Source of the DNA: Flavobacteria bacterium MS024-3C
Lineage (GTDB): Bacteria > Bacteroidota > Bacteroidia > Flavobacteriales > Flavobacteriaceae
DNA: 39,450 bases
Reading direction: 5' to 3'
Assembly: GCA_000173115.1 (NCBI GenBank)
Contig: ABVW01000010.1
Span: 1-39,450 of the forward strand
Of the stretch, positions 1-9,432 are shown piece after piece. The position numbers and the translations under genes were made by a program. The stretch's first letter is position 1; every line of letters begins with the position of its first letter. Under the pieces are notes generated by a model, which was given only the letters and a program-made list of their open reading frames with translations, ran no database searches and was not told where the DNA came from.

Positions 1-1
1 G

Positions 2-409
2 GACTTGGCCGTAGACGAGCACCGCACCATAGAACACACCGCTATTGCGCTAGGACAAGCTTTCCATAAGGCATTAGGAAACAAGCTTGGGGTTGAGCGA
101 TATGGTTTTTGTTTGCCTATGGATGACTGTCAAGCTCAAGTTTCTATAGATTTTGGTGGTAGAAACTGGTTGGTATGGGATGCTGAATTTAACCGAGAAA
201 TGATCGGTAAAATGCCTACAGAAATGTTTATGCATTTTTTCAAATCCTTTTCAGATGGTGCAAAAGCAAATTTGAATATTCAAGCGACTGGACAAAATGA
301 ACACCACAAGATAGAGGCTATTTTTAAAGCTTTTGCTAAGGCCATTAAAATGGCTATAAAAAGAGACCCCGACAAATTATTTTTACCATCTACTAAAGGC
401 GTATTGTAA
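2..409 (+). CDS. hisB: Imidazoleglycerol-phosphate dehydratase HisB, C-terminal part (5' end cut)
   Basis: HisB dehydrates imidazole glycerol phosphate to imidazole acetol phosphate in cytoplasmic histidine synthesis. The reading frame is open from base 2, so the gene starts before the window. The fragment begins in the [20 protein letters not shown] region, a conserved metal-binding segment of the family (DxxxDxHHTxED in relatives; here HRTIEH), and continues with the second metal-binding block [18 protein letters not shown] near residue 98. It ends in the usual LPSTKGVL tail. Many Bacteroidota HisB proteins carry an N-terminal histidinol phosphatase domain, but that part is outside the window, so mono- or bifunctionality cannot be told. 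The stop codon overlaps the hisH start by one base (TAATG), which suggests translational coupling. Confidence 0.96.
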   Translation, partial: DLAVDEHRTIEHTAIALGQAFHKALGNKLGVERYGFCLPMDDCQAQVSIDFGGRNWLVWDAEFNREMIGKMPTEMFMHFFKSFSDGAKANLNIQATGQNEHHKIEAIFKAFAKAIKMAIKRDPDKLFLPSTKGVL

Positions 410-990
410 TGAATGTAGTGATTGTAGATTATGGCGCAGGGAATATTCAAAGTGTATTATTTGCCCTTGAAAGACAAGGGGTCAAGGCGGTGCTTTCCAA
501 TGAATTAGAAGTCATTGAAAAAGCCGACAAAGTAATTTTCCCAGGCGTAGGACATGCTGCGGCAGCCATGGAAAAGTTACAAGCTAGCGGTATAGATATT
601 TTACTTCCAAGATTGAAGCAACCACTGTTGGGTATATGCTTGGGCATGCAACTTATGTGCAGCCATTCAGAAGAGGGCAATACCAATGGTTTAGGGATTT
701 TTGATGTGGAAGTGATAGCATTTGAAAAGAATCTAAAGGTGCCTCATATAGGATGGAATAGTATTGAACAACTGCAAGGACCTATTTTTAAGGGGATTGA
801 CAATGGGTCATATATTTATATGGTGCATTCTTATTACGCCGCTTTATCTAGTGAAACCATAGCGGTTTGTCATTATGATGTAGCATACAGTGCCGCTTTG
901 GCCAAAGACAATTTTTTTGGTACACAGTTTCACCCTGAAAAAAGCAGTGTGATTGGAAATAAAATTTTAAAAAACTTTTTAGCCATCTAA
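409..990 (+). CDS. hisH: Imidazole glycerol phosphate synthase, glutamine amidotransferase subunit HisH
   Basis: HisH hydrolyses glutamine and passes ammonia to HisF, forming imidazole glycerol phosphate and AICAR. The 193-residue protein is a class I glutamine amidotransferase of normal length. The nucleophile is Cys77 in GICLGMQ, and the His175/Glu177 pair lies in QFHPEKS. The oxyanion region is PGVGH near residue 45. The ATG overlaps the hisB stop by one base, and hisA starts one base after the hisH stop. The partner subunit HisF is encoded two genes downstream, with hisA between them, as in other Bacteroidota his operons. Confidence 0.98.
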   Translation: MNVVIVDYGAGNIQSVLFALERQGVKAVLSNELEVIEKADKVIFPGVGHAAAAMEKLQASGIDILLPRLKQPLLGICLGMQLMCSHSEEGNTNGLGIFDVEVIAFEKNLKVPHIGWNSIEQLQGPIFKGIDNGSYIYMVHSYYAALSSETIAVCHYDVAYSAALAKDNFFGTQFHPEKSSVIGNKILKNFLAI

Positions 991-991
991 T

Positions 992-1726
992 ATGAGAATT
1001 ATACCCGCTATAGATATTATTGATGGTCAGTGTGTGAGACTTTCAAAAGGAGATTATAGCACCGCAAAAATTTATTCTAACGATCCTTTAGAAATGGCTA
1101 AAGCTTTTCAAGACCACGGGGTAGAATACCTTCATTTGGTAGATCTTGATGGCGCTAAATCTCACGGTATTGTCAATCATAAAGTATTGGAAAAAATAGC
1201 CACAAAAACAAATTTAAAAATTGATTTTGGTGGCGGACTAAAAACAGATCAAGACCTTAAAATTGCTTTTGAATCTGGAGCAAAACAAATTACTGGTGGC
1301 AGTATAGCTATTAAAGATCCAGCTACTTTTTTGTCTTGGATCGAAACCTATGGCGCCCATCGTATTATATTAGGCGCAGACGCTGCCAATGAAAAAATAG
1401 CCATCTCTGGATGGTTAGAAACCTCTTCAGAAGATTTAATCCCATATGTAAGTAATTTTATGGCAAGGGGTATTACTGATGTCATCTGTACAGACATTTC
1501 TAAAGACGGTATGTTGGCAGGTCCTTCTATTGCATTGTATGAGAAAATGATCAGTAGACTCAATGGAATTAAACTCATTGCAAGTGGTGGTGTAGCGGAG
1601 CTTCAGGACCTGCATGATCTTAAAGCTGTTGGCTGTGACGCAGCCATTGTTGGAAAAGCCATTTATGAATACAGGATTTCTTTAAAAGAAATAGAACAGT
1701 TCATTTTAAATACCTCCTCATGTTAA
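992..1726 (+). CDS. hisA: ProFAR isomerase HisA
   Basis: HisA is the phosphoribosylformimino-5-aminoimidazole carboxamide ribotide isomerase, an Amadori-type isomerase in the histidine pathway. The 244-residue product is a (beta/alpha)8 barrel related to HisF. The N-terminal catalytic Asp is in [14 protein letters not shown] (residues 4-17). The second catalytic Asp is expected in the [10 protein letters not shown] segment near residue 129. Phosphate-binding loops are seen as DFGGGLK and ASGGVAEL. The gene sits one base after hisH, and its last codons overlap hisF by 7 bases, so the two are probably co-translated. Confidence 0.98.
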   Translation: MRIIPAIDIIDGQCVRLSKGDYSTAKIYSNDPLEMAKAFQDHGVEYLHLVDLDGAKSHGIVNHKVLEKIATKTNLKIDFGGGLKTDQDLKIAFESGAKQITGGSIAIKDPATFLSWIETYGAHRIILGADAANEKIAISGWLETSSEDLIPYVSNFMARGITDVICTDISKDGMLAGPSIALYEKMISRLNGIKLIASGGVAELQDLHDLKAVGCDAAIVGKAIYEYRISLKEIEQFILNTSSC

Positions 1727-2475
1727 CAAAGAGAATTATTCCTTGTTTGGATATTAAAGATGGACGCACCGTAAAGGGTGTTAACTTTGTTTCACTCAGA
1801 GATGCAGGGGACCCAGTTGAATTGGCTGCCAAATATGCTGCTACTGGTGCAGATGAGCTGGTGTTTTTAGACATATCTGCTACAGAGCAGGGAAGAAAAA
1901 CCATGGCAGATTTAGTGCTAAAAGTAGCTGCTACGGTAGACATTCCTTTTACTGTTGGGGGAGGAATAAGCAGTATTGCAGATGTAGACATACTCCTTAA
2001 GAATGGGGCAGATAAAGTATCCATTAATTCGTCGGCCGTGAGGCGCCCAGAGCTTATTAAAGAATTATCGCAAGCTTTTGGTGCGCAGTGTGTGGTAGTA
2101 GCCATAGATGCAAAAAAAATTGGGGGTCAATGGTTGGTTCATTTAGTGGGGGGTAAACAGGCTACCAAGCTAGATTTATTTGACTGGGCCAAGCAAATAG
2201 AACAACTCGGTGCTGGAGAAATTCTATTTACTTCCATGGATCATGATGGTACAAAAGGTGGTTTTGCGAATGAAGCCCTAGCAAAAATGGCAGAATGCGT
2301 AAATATTCCTATTATTGCCTCTGGAGGTGCTGGGAACATGGAAGATTTTTATAATGCCTTTACCTTTGGTAAAGCCGATGCCGCTCTAGCAGCCAGTATT
2401 TTTCATTACGGGGAAGTTGAAATCCCTAAATTAAAAGCATTTCTAAAAGATAAAAAGATACCAATTAGGTTATAA
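1720..2475 (+). CDS. hisF: Imidazole glycerol phosphate synthase cyclase subunit HisF
   Basis: HisF is the cyclase half of the HisHF synthase. It uses ammonia from HisH to convert PRFAR to imidazole glycerol phosphate and AICAR. The 251-residue barrel has the catalytic Asp in [14 protein letters not shown] at the N-terminus and the second Asp in VVAIDAKK near residue 130. Phosphate-binding motifs are PFTVGGGI and IASGGAGN. The conserved DHDGTKGGF stretch is present. The ATG lies 7 bases inside the end of hisA, so coupled translation is likely. Nothing in the protein looks odd. Confidence 0.98.
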   Translation: MLTKRIIPCLDIKDGRTVKGVNFVSLRDAGDPVELAAKYAATGADELVFLDISATEQGRKTMADLVLKVAATVDIPFTVGGGISSIADVDILLKNGADKVSINSSAVRRPELIKELSQAFGAQCVVVAIDAKKIGGQWLVHLVGGKQATKLDLFDWAKQIEQLGAGEILFTSMDHDGTKGGFANEALAKMAECVNIPIIASGGAGNMEDFYNAFTFGKADAALAASIFHYGEVEIPKLKAFLKDKKIPIRL

Positions 2476-2484
2476 AAGAATGTT

Positions 2485-3084
2485 ATGAAAGTAGATTTTT
2501 CAAAAAACACAGACGGTTTAGTTCCCGCGATTATACAAGATGCCACAACAAAAAATGTATTGATGTTGGGTTATATGAATGAATCTGCCTTGGTGCAAAC
2601 CCAGCAATCAAATAAAGTCACCTTTTATAGTCGCACTAAAAAAAGACTATGGACTAAAGGAGAGGAGAGTGGGAATTTCTTGAATGTGGTAGATATTGTT
2701 TTAGATTGCGATAGTGATACCTTATTGATACAGGTAAATCCCCAGGGACCGACCTGTCATACTGGATCAGATACTTGTTGGAATAAAGAGAACAAGCCAT
2801 CTTATGGATTTTTGTCCACTTTAGAAAATACCATTGTCACAAGAGTAGCTAATGGAAATTCAGAGGATAGTTATGTAGCGAGTTTATTTGATAAAGGTAT
2901 TCATAAAATTGCTCAAAAAGTAGGAGAGGAAGCTGTTGAAGTAGTGATTGAAGCTATGGATAATAATAAGCAATTATTTTTAGAAGAATCTGCTGATTTA
3001 TTGTTTCATTACCTCATGCTGCTGCATGCAAAAGAGACTAGTCTAGATGAAGTTGTTCAACTTTTAGCCTCTAGACAGAAATGA
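2485..3084 (+). CDS. hisI: Bifunctional phosphoribosyl-AMP cyclohydrolase / phosphoribosyl-ATP pyrophosphatase HisIE
   Basis: This is a two-domain enzyme for steps two and three of histidine synthesis: removal of pyrophosphate from PR-ATP and opening of the PR-AMP ring. The N-terminal HisI domain (about residues 1-105) has metal/zinc ligands in CDSDTLL and PTCHTGSDTC. The C-terminal HisE domain (about 112-199) has the helical VGEEAVEVVIEA motif, whose acidic residues bind Mg2+. The 199-residue length is normal for a fused HisIE. It is the last his gene here, nine bases after hisF. I see no clear hairpin terminator in the 66 bases before the next gene. Confidence 0.97.
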   Translation: MKVDFSKNTDGLVPAIIQDATTKNVLMLGYMNESALVQTQQSNKVTFYSRTKKRLWTKGEESGNFLNVVDIVLDCDSDTLLIQVNPQGPTCHTGSDTCWNKENKPSYGFLSTLENTIVTRVANGNSEDSYVASLFDKGIHKIAQKVGEEAVEVVIEAMDNNKQLFLEESADLLFHYLMLLHAKETSLDEVVQLLASRQK

Positions 3085-3150
3085 TCTTAAACGCTTTTTA
3101 ATTCCTACCAAAAGCCTTTATAATATGTAGGATTTGTAGTATTTTTAGAT

Positions 3151-4305
3151 ATGACAAATCGCAATAATAATGGATTCCGTTTTACGCCCTATAAAGCGCC
3201 CCATCTAACTCCTTTTGAGCGGCTTTTTGACATATTCAAAGAACTCATCACCCATACTTCTGGTGATTTTGATGAAGCCATTGATTGGCTCAGAGAGCTC
3301 GATAAAGAATATGAGCTCACTACGCCTGATTATTCTATTGATGATTTTATTGAGGAACTTAAATCTAAAGGTTATGTTCAAGAAGCCTTAGAACCCTCTG
3401 ATCCAGATAATCCTGGAGAAAATGCAGATGAATCTGCTAAGAGGGTTGTCTCACTCACAGCCAAGATGGAAAGATTAATTAGACAACACGCTTTGGATCA
3501 AATATTTGGCACGCTTAAAAAAGCAGGTTCTGGAAATCATAAAACACCAAAAATTGGAATGGGCGAGGAGCCTTCTGGAGACCTGCGTGCCTTTCAATTT
3601 GGAGATCCTATGTCTAGTATAGATATTACGGAGAGTTTTAAAAACGCACAGATCAATAATGGGGTTGGTTCTTTTGAATTAAGAGAAGAAGACCTTGTGG
3701 TCAAAGAGTCCCATCATGCCGCTCAAATGAGTACTGTTTTAATGATTGATATTAGCCATAGCATGATACTTTATGGTGAGGATAGGATTACTCCAGCCAA
3801 AAAAGTAGCCATGGCATTAGCGGAAATGATTACCACCCGCTATCCTAAAGATACTTTAGAAATTCTTGTATTTGGCAATGACGCTTGGCCTATTTCTGTG
3901 GCAGATTTACCCTATCTTAAAGTGGGGCCATTCCATACCAATACTGTTGCTGGATTGTCTTTAGCCATGGATATGTTAAGGAGAAAGAGAAATACCAACA
4001 AACAAATATTTATGATTACAGACGGGAAACCGAGTTGCTTAAAACTCAAGGATGGTTCCTATTATAAAAACTCTGCTGGACTAGACCAACATATCGTAGA
4101 CCAATGTTATAAAATGGCACGTCAAGCCCATAAAGTTAACATACCTATTACGACATTTATGATTGCACAAGATCCGTATCTCATGCAGTTTATTCAAGAA
4201 TTTACTGCAGCAAATAAAGGAAAAGCCTTTTACACAGGATTGAAAGGACTTGGAGGAATGATATTTGAAGACTACGAAAATAACAGAAAAAAAAGAATTC
4301 GATAA
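3151..4305 (+). CDS. VWA (von Willebrand A / CoxE-like) domain protein, partner of the adjacent AAA+ ATPase
   Basis: The 384-residue soluble protein has a C-terminal VWA domain. The metal-ion adhesion site DISHS lies at residues 200-204, with a Thr near 263-265 and the Asp of ITDGKPS at 291. The first 190 residues are acidic and helical with no domain I can name. The gene is followed without any spacer by a MoxR-like ATPase (its stop ends at 4305 and the ATG is at 4306). VWA/MoxR pairs work together elsewhere as chaperone-like machines that insert metals or remodel complexes, as in magnesium and cobalt chelatase and Rubisco activase CbbQ/CbbO. That role is inferred for this pair, and no substrate is visible. 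There is no signal peptide. Confidence 0.88.
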   Translation: MTNRNNNGFRFTPYKAPHLTPFERLFDIFKELITHTSGDFDEAIDWLRELDKEYELTTPDYSIDDFIEELKSKGYVQEALEPSDPDNPGENADESAKRVVSLTAKMERLIRQHALDQIFGTLKKAGSGNHKTPKIGMGEEPSGDLRAFQFGDPMSSIDITESFKNAQINNGVGSFELREEDLVVKESHHAAQMSTVLMIDISHSMILYGEDRITPAKKVAMALAEMITTRYPKDTLEILVFGNDAWPISVADLPYLKVGPFHTNTVAGLSLAMDMLRRKRNTNKQIFMITDGKPSCLKLKDGSYYKNSAGLDQHIVDQCYKMARQAHKVNIPITTFMIAQDPYLMQFIQEFTAANKGKAFYTGLKGLGGMIFEDYENNRKKRIR

Positions 4306-5760
4306 ATGGAAGTAACGACTATAAAAACCTTAGGTGAATTAAAGCAATTTGGCTATGCTTCAAGATCTATTAAAGTAGAACTTAGAGAGAACTTAATTGC
4401 GCATTTAAAAAATAAAACAACCCCTTTTACGGGTGTTATAGGCTATGAAAACACAGTGCTTCCAGAGTTAGAACGCGCTATTCTATCTATGCATAATATT
4501 AATTTATTAGGCCTAAGAGGACAAGCAAAAACAAGGATTGCTAGGGCTATGGTTAATTTATTAGATCCATTTATTCCTGTAGTGAGTGGTTCTGAAATTA
4601 ACGATGACCCACTGCAACCCATCTCAAAATTTGCTATAGATTTAATCGCAGAAATGGCCGACAAAACACCCATTAGCTGGTTGGCTAGAGAAGAGCGTTT
4701 TTTCGAGAAATTAGCTACTCCGGATGTGAGTGTTTCCGATTTGATTGGGGATATAGACCCTATTAAAGCAGCCAACTTAAAATTGTCTTATGCAGATCCT
4801 AGGGTATTGCACTTTGGTATGATTCCAAGAGCAAACAGGTGTATTTTTGTCATTAACGAATTACCAGATCTCCAGGCTAGAATTCAAGTTTCCCTGTTTA
4901 ATATTTTACAAGAGGGAGATATTCAAATCAGGGGATTTAAATTGAGATTGCCCATAGACATACAATGTGTTTTTACAGCAAATCCTGAAGATTATACCAA
5001 CAGAGGTAGTATAGTTACGCCATTAAAGGATAGAATTGGTTCTCAAATATTGACCCACTATCCTAAAGATATTGAAACGGCTAAAAAAATTACAGCCCAA
5101 GAATCAAGACAGCAAATATTACCTATTAAAGTACCTGAGTTGGCTAGAGATTTATTGGAGCAAATTTCTTTTGAGGCCAGAGAAAGTGATTATATTGACG
5201 CAAAGAGTGGGGTAAGTGCCAGAATGAGCATTACTGCTTTTCAAAATTTAATGAGTACGGCAGAAAGAAGGCTTTTACTCTCAGATGAAGAAAGTACCAC
5301 CATCAGACTATCTGACTTTACCGGTATTTATCCTGCCATTACCGGAAAAGTCGAATTGGTTTATGAAGGTGAACAAGAAGGGGCAGATTTTGTAGCCCAA
5401 CACTTGTTAGAATCTGCTATTAAAACTTTATTTGACGCCCGTTTTCCTAAAATTAAAAAATTAGAGAAGAAAGATGCTGAGGGACCATACGACCCACTTC
5501 TATTATGGTTCTTTGAATCTGAGGGGTTTGAATTATTAGAAGATTTTTCAGACAGTATGTACAGGGATCAATTGGATCGAATAACGCCTTTAACAGCATT
5601 GTTAAAGGAATATGCTCCTGGAGTAGACAAAGAAACCAATTACTTTTTAAAAGAGTTGGTATTATGGGGATTGGTCGCTAACAATAAATTAAGTAAACAC
5701 AGTTTTTCAAACGGAACTGAATTTAAAGACCTTTATGGGTCATACATTAACGGATTATAA
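4306..5760 (+). CDS. MoxR / magnesium-chelatase-like AAA+ ATPase
   Basis: The 484-residue AAA+ protein probably works with the upstream VWA protein. Walker A is GLRGQAKT (residues 69-76). The Walker B position reads IFVINE (180-185), so an Asn stands where Asp is usual, though the catalytic Glu185 is kept. Sensor 1 is FTANPEDY, and an arginine-finger type segment PLKDRIGSQ follows. The helix-2-insert-type segment ILQEGDIQIRGFKLRLP is typical of the chelatase/MoxR clade. Annotation tools often call such proteins 'magnesium chelatase', but nothing here points to chlorophyll or cobalamin synthesis. The remaining residues, about 290-484, are a helical C-terminal region I do not recognise. Confidence 0.9.
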   Translation: MEVTTIKTLGELKQFGYASRSIKVELRENLIAHLKNKTTPFTGVIGYENTVLPELERAILSMHNINLLGLRGQAKTRIARAMVNLLDPFIPVVSGSEINDDPLQPISKFAIDLIAEMADKTPISWLAREERFFEKLATPDVSVSDLIGDIDPIKAANLKLSYADPRVLHFGMIPRANRCIFVINELPDLQARIQVSLFNILQEGDIQIRGFKLRLPIDIQCVFTANPEDYTNRGSIVTPLKDRIGSQILTHYPKDIETAKKITAQESRQQILPIKVPELARDLLEQISFEARESDYIDAKSGVSARMSITAFQNLMSTAERRLLLSDEESTTIRLSDFTGIYPAITGKVELVYEGEQEGADFVAQHLLESAIKTLFDARFPKIKKLEKKDAEGPYDPLLLWFFESEGFELLEDFSDSMYRDQLDRITPLTALLKEYAPGVDKETNYFLKELVLWGLVANNKLSKHSFSNGTEFKDLYGSYINGL

Positions 5761-5771
5761 TTTTAAATGTC

Positions 5772-7097
5772 ATGAAAATAAACTTTTACTTCACCGCCCT
5801 TTTGTTGGTGCTTTTTCAAAAAGGAATGTCACAAAGTAAAGCTACAGATATTCAGACTTTTACATTGTCTAATGGCATGAAAATACTGGTCTTAGAAGAC
5901 AACAGTATTCCTAATGCCAATATGTATTTATTTTGGAAAGTAGGGTCTAGAAATGAATATCCAGGTATTACAGGATTGTCTCACTTCTTTGAGCATATGA
6001 TGTTCAACGGATCTAAAAAATACGGGCCTAAGATGTTCGATAGAACTATGGAAGCGGCTGGAGGAAGTAATAATGCCTATACTACGGAAAATTTAACTGT
6101 TTACACCGACTGGTTTCCCATTAGTGCCTTAGAAACCATTTTTGACCTTGAAGCAGACCGAATAGGGCATTTGGATTTAGATCCTAAGATGGTAGAAAGT
6201 GAAAGAGGGGTCGTTTTAAGTGAAAGAAGTACCGGTTTAGAAAATAGTAATTTTAGAAATATATCTGAACAGGTAAAAGGGGCTGCTTTTTTAGCACACC
6301 CCTACAGATGGTCTGTAATTGGTTATGAGTCAGACATTAAAAATTGGTCCATCGAGGACCTTCAGACTTATTTTGATACTTATTACGCCCCGAACAATGC
6401 TGTAGTGGTGATTTCTGGAGATGTGACCTTAAAAGAGGTTAAACGACTTTCTAAGCAATATTTTGAACCCATTCCCTCTGGTCCCAAAGCTAGGCCAATT
6501 CATACCATTGAACCAGAACAATTGGGTCAGAAGCGTGTAGTTGTTGAGAAACAGGTCAGCAGTCCAAATATTATGTTGGCCTATCATGTGCCAGAAACTA
6601 AGCATGAGGATTATTATGCTTTAGATGTCCTAAGCGCTATTCTTTCTGACGGTAATAGCAGTAGGTTATACAGTCAATTAGTAGATCAGAAAACATTGGC
6701 CACCTCAGTTTTTTCCTATATGCCTGAAAGCATAGATCCAAACCTCTTTTATTTTTACGGTGTAGCAAGTCCAGGAACAGCCCCTGAGATTTTAGAGGCT
6801 GAAATGGTACAAATCATTAGTGATATAGCTCAAAATGGCGTAAGTGAAAGGGAACTTCAAAAGGTTAAAAATCAAAAGTTAGTGGCTTTATATTCTAGCT
6901 TAGAAACCATTGACGGAAAGAGTAACACGTTGGGAACCTACGAAATGTATTTTGGAGATTATAAAAAAATGTTCTCAGCACCCCAATCCTATGAACAATT
7001 AACTGTTGCAGATATTCAAAGGGTTGCTCAAAAATATTTCACAAAAAACAACAGCACAGTAGGTTACTTAATGTCTCCTGAAAACAACACAAAATAG
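5772..7097 (+). CDS. M16 zinc metalloprotease, active subunit, exported
   Basis: This is a peptidase of the pitrilysin/insulinase family (M16). The 441-residue product starts with a signal peptide (hydrophobic run at about residues 6-15, then KGMSQ). The inverted zinc motif HFFEH is at residues 71-75. A third ligand Glu fits at residue 151 in ERGVVLSER, the normal 76-residue spacing after the motif. The second half carries the M16C-like fold. The next gene, five bases downstream, is an M16 protein without the zinc motif, so the pair probably forms an active/inactive heterodimer in the cell envelope. Substrates are likely peptides, but this cannot be told from sequence. Confidence 0.95.
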   Translation: MKINFYFTALLLVLFQKGMSQSKATDIQTFTLSNGMKILVLEDNSIPNANMYLFWKVGSRNEYPGITGLSHFFEHMMFNGSKKYGPKMFDRTMEAAGGSNNAYTTENLTVYTDWFPISALETIFDLEADRIGHLDLDPKMVESERGVVLSERSTGLENSNFRNISEQVKGAAFLAHPYRWSVIGYESDIKNWSIEDLQTYFDTYYAPNNAVVVISGDVTLKEVKRLSKQYFEPIPSGPKARPIHTIEPEQLGQKRVVVEKQVSSPNIMLAYHVPETKHEDYYALDVLSAILSDGNSSRLYSQLVDQKTLATSVFSYMPESIDPNLFYFYGVASPGTAPEILEAEMVQIISDIAQNGVSERELQKVKNQKLVALYSSLETIDGKSNTLGTYEMYFGDYKKMFSAPQSYEQLTVADIQRVAQKYFTKNNSTVGYLMSPENNTK

Positions 7098-7102
7098 TAC
7101 TT

Positions 7103-8500
7103 ATGAAATCACACACTAAAAAATGCTATCTATATCTAGCTATTTTGATTATTGGATCACAATTGCTACACGCTCAAAGCAATTTTAAACTACCTGCTTA
7201 TGAAAGCTTTCGTTTAGACAATGGACTTGAGATTTTTATGGTGGTTCAAAAAGAAGTTCCCTTGGTTCATTTTAGGGCCGTAGTACCTGCTGGAACACGA
7301 CGAGACACTAAAGATAAGGCTGGTTTGGCCGGTTTAACAGCAGACGCATTGTCTACAGGCACACAGTCTTTTGATAAAACGACCATTGAATCGCAATTAG
7401 ACTTTTTAGGTGCTTCATATAATACAAGTGCAGGCTCTGAAGCCGCTGTTATTTCAAGTAGTTTTGTCAATAAAGACGCTTCCGTTGTTTTGCCAATTTT
7501 AACGGAAATGATTGTAAAACCAATATTTGATCTTCAAGAGTTTGAAAAATTACAAGAAAGGGCCATAGCAGGTGTAGACCAAATGAGAGAAAGTCCAAGA
7601 GGTGTTATTGGTAATTATTTTAATCAGATGGTTTATGGGGACCATCCATATGCTAATATACCCTCAGGGACCAAGAAAAGCCTTCAGCAAATAGGCATAC
7701 AAGACCTTAAAAACTTTTATGCTCAAAATTATCAACCACAAGGAAGTGTTTTAGCTATAGTTGGGGACTTTGATCCACTAGTCATGAAAATTCAATTATC
7801 TGACTTACTGTCTTCTTGGAAAAACAACACCATTTTAGCCCCTACAACACCTGAAATCAAAGCTTTAAATAAAGCCAGTGTAGTGGTGGTGAATAAGGAA
7901 GATGCCAGGGAAACAACCATGTTGGTTGGAGGCATTGGTGTCCCTAGAAATGTGTCAGATTATATAGGTATACAAGTAATTAACACCATTTTAGGCGGTA
8001 GATTTACATCATGGTTAAACGACGAGTTAAGGGTTAATTCAGGACTAACTTATGGTGCCAGAAGTAGTTTTAGTGCACTTAAGGATGGAGGAAGTTTTAG
8101 TATGAGTACATTTACAGCCAATGAAACTACGGAACAAACAATAGATTTACTCCTCAAAACATACCAAAAAATACACGATTTTGGTATAGATACTAAAACC
8201 CTTGAATCTGCAAAAAACTATGTAAAGGGGCAATTTCCACCGGATTATGAGACCAATGCTGCTATTGCTAGATTTTTTACTGATGCTACTGTGTATGAAA
8301 TTCCAATGGATTATATAGATAAATTCACCGAAACAGTAAATTCATTAGATTCAAAAAAAGCGAAGCAAATAATTGAAGATTACTTTCCTAAAGATAATTT
8401 ACAAATGGTGTTTATTGGAAAGGCTTCCGAAATTACACCAATTGTGACTAAGTTTGGACCAGTAAAAGTACTCGAGATAACAGAAGACACTTATTATTAG
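7103..8500 (+). CDS. M16 family protein, inactive partner subunit, exported
   Basis: The 465-residue product has a signal peptide (hydrophobic stretch at about residues 9-21, then LLHAQS). The fold regions of M16 proteins are recognisable, but where an HxxEH motif is expected the sequence reads GLAGLTADAL, so the zinc ligands are missing. The C-terminal half keeps the Arg/Tyr pair region (LNDELRVNSGLTYGARSS) that contacts substrate in two-chain M16 proteases. This matches the known pattern of one catalytic and one non-catalytic subunit encoded side by side. It starts five bases after the active subunit. The pairing is inference from position and motifs. Confidence 0.94.
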   Translation: MKSHTKKCYLYLAILIIGSQLLHAQSNFKLPAYESFRLDNGLEIFMVVQKEVPLVHFRAVVPAGTRRDTKDKAGLAGLTADALSTGTQSFDKTTIESQLDFLGASYNTSAGSEAAVISSSFVNKDASVVLPILTEMIVKPIFDLQEFEKLQERAIAGVDQMRESPRGVIGNYFNQMVYGDHPYANIPSGTKKSLQQIGIQDLKNFYAQNYQPQGSVLAIVGDFDPLVMKIQLSDLLSSWKNNTILAPTTPEIKALNKASVVVVNKEDARETTMLVGGIGVPRNVSDYIGIQVINTILGGRFTSWLNDELRVNSGLTYGARSSFSALKDGGSFSMSTFTANETTEQTIDLLLKTYQKIHDFGIDTKTLESAKNYVKGQFPPDYETNAAIARFFTDATVYEIPMDYIDKFTETVNSLDSKKAKQIIEDYFPKDNLQMVFIGKASEITPIVTKFGPVKVLEITEDTYY

Positions 8501-8586
8501 CTAAATTAATGGGGTTTAATATTATTTAAGCTTTGGGTAGACGCTTATAATCTTGTATTTCTTATTTTTAAAGCATATTCATTGGA

Positions 8587-9393
8587 ATGCAAAAGAAGAA
8601 GTATTACTATTTAGTGCGGGTATCTTATTTGGGGTTTAGATACAGTGGTTGGCAAAAACAACCAGGGGTTAAAACCATTGAGAGTATGCTCACAAAAACA
8701 ATTAGTTTTGTTTTAGGAGAAACGCGTTCCTTTAAAATATTAGGTGCAGGTAGAACAGATGCCAAAGTGTCTTCTATTCACGGAGCATTTGAATTATTTA
8801 TTGAACATGAGCCGCTAAAAAACCTAGACGCGCTAATGGATTTATTTAACCTAAACCTTCCTGCAGATATTAGGGTAGAATCCATTACAGCTGTTGAGGA
8901 GAAATTTAACATCATTCACAGCGCAAAAGAAAAAACCTATTGCTATCTTTTTTCATTTGGATCCAAAGCACATCCTTTTTGTGCGCCCATCATGGCCAAT
9001 TATCCGGAAGATTTAAATATTACGCTCATGCAAGAAGCGGCCAAATTATTTGAGGGCACACATGACTTTAAAAACTTTACAGCAAGAAAGGATAAAAAAA
9101 ATTCCCAAACTATTAGGACGATTGCTTCTTGTGAGCTAAAAAAAAACAAAGCAATTAGTGCAAGTTTCTTTCCTGAAGACTCCTATGTGTTGGAAGTGAG
9201 GGGTAAAGGGTTTTTGAGATATCAAATTAGATTAATGATGGGTGCCCTGATATGTCTTGGAAGAAATGAAATAGACCTAGAGGGTATTAAGCGTTTGTTA
9301 AACAGTGATTTAGATGACTTTATTCCATATGTTGCTGCTGGCTCAGGACTACATCTCAAAGAATTATTATTCGATCATTCTCTTATTATTTAA
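8587..9393 (+). CDS. TruA-family tRNA pseudouridine synthase (divergent)
   Basis: TruA enzymes make pseudouridine at tRNA positions 38-40. The 268-residue protein starts YYLVRVSYLGFRYSGWQKQPG, matching the TruA N-terminus. The catalytic Asp is in GAGRTDAKVSS, at about residue 59. Classic TruA reads RTDxGVHA there, so the Gly and His after the Asp are not in the usual place (an HGA follows two residues later). Some Bacteroidota carry a second, divergent TruA-like gene besides the canonical one, and this may be it. I therefore leave the symbol empty. It is a single gene with about 86 bases of intergenic DNA upstream. Confidence 0.85.
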   Translation: MQKKKYYYLVRVSYLGFRYSGWQKQPGVKTIESMLTKTISFVLGETRSFKILGAGRTDAKVSSIHGAFELFIEHEPLKNLDALMDLFNLNLPADIRVESITAVEEKFNIIHSAKEKTYCYLFSFGSKAHPFCAPIMANYPEDLNITLMQEAAKLFEGTHDFKNFTARKDKKNSQTIRTIASCELKKNKAISASFFPEDSYVLEVRGKGFLRYQIRLMMGALICLGRNEIDLEGIKRLLNSDLDDFIPYVAAGSGLHLKELLFDHSLII

Positions 9394-9432
9394 AGTTTAA
9401 TAGTACCTTTTTATAGATAAAAATAAACCACC

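Noticed and set aside
1701-2105. 134-codon minus-strand frame inside hisF
   Set aside because: HisF is full length with its catalytic residues, and the antisense frame has no recognisable features.
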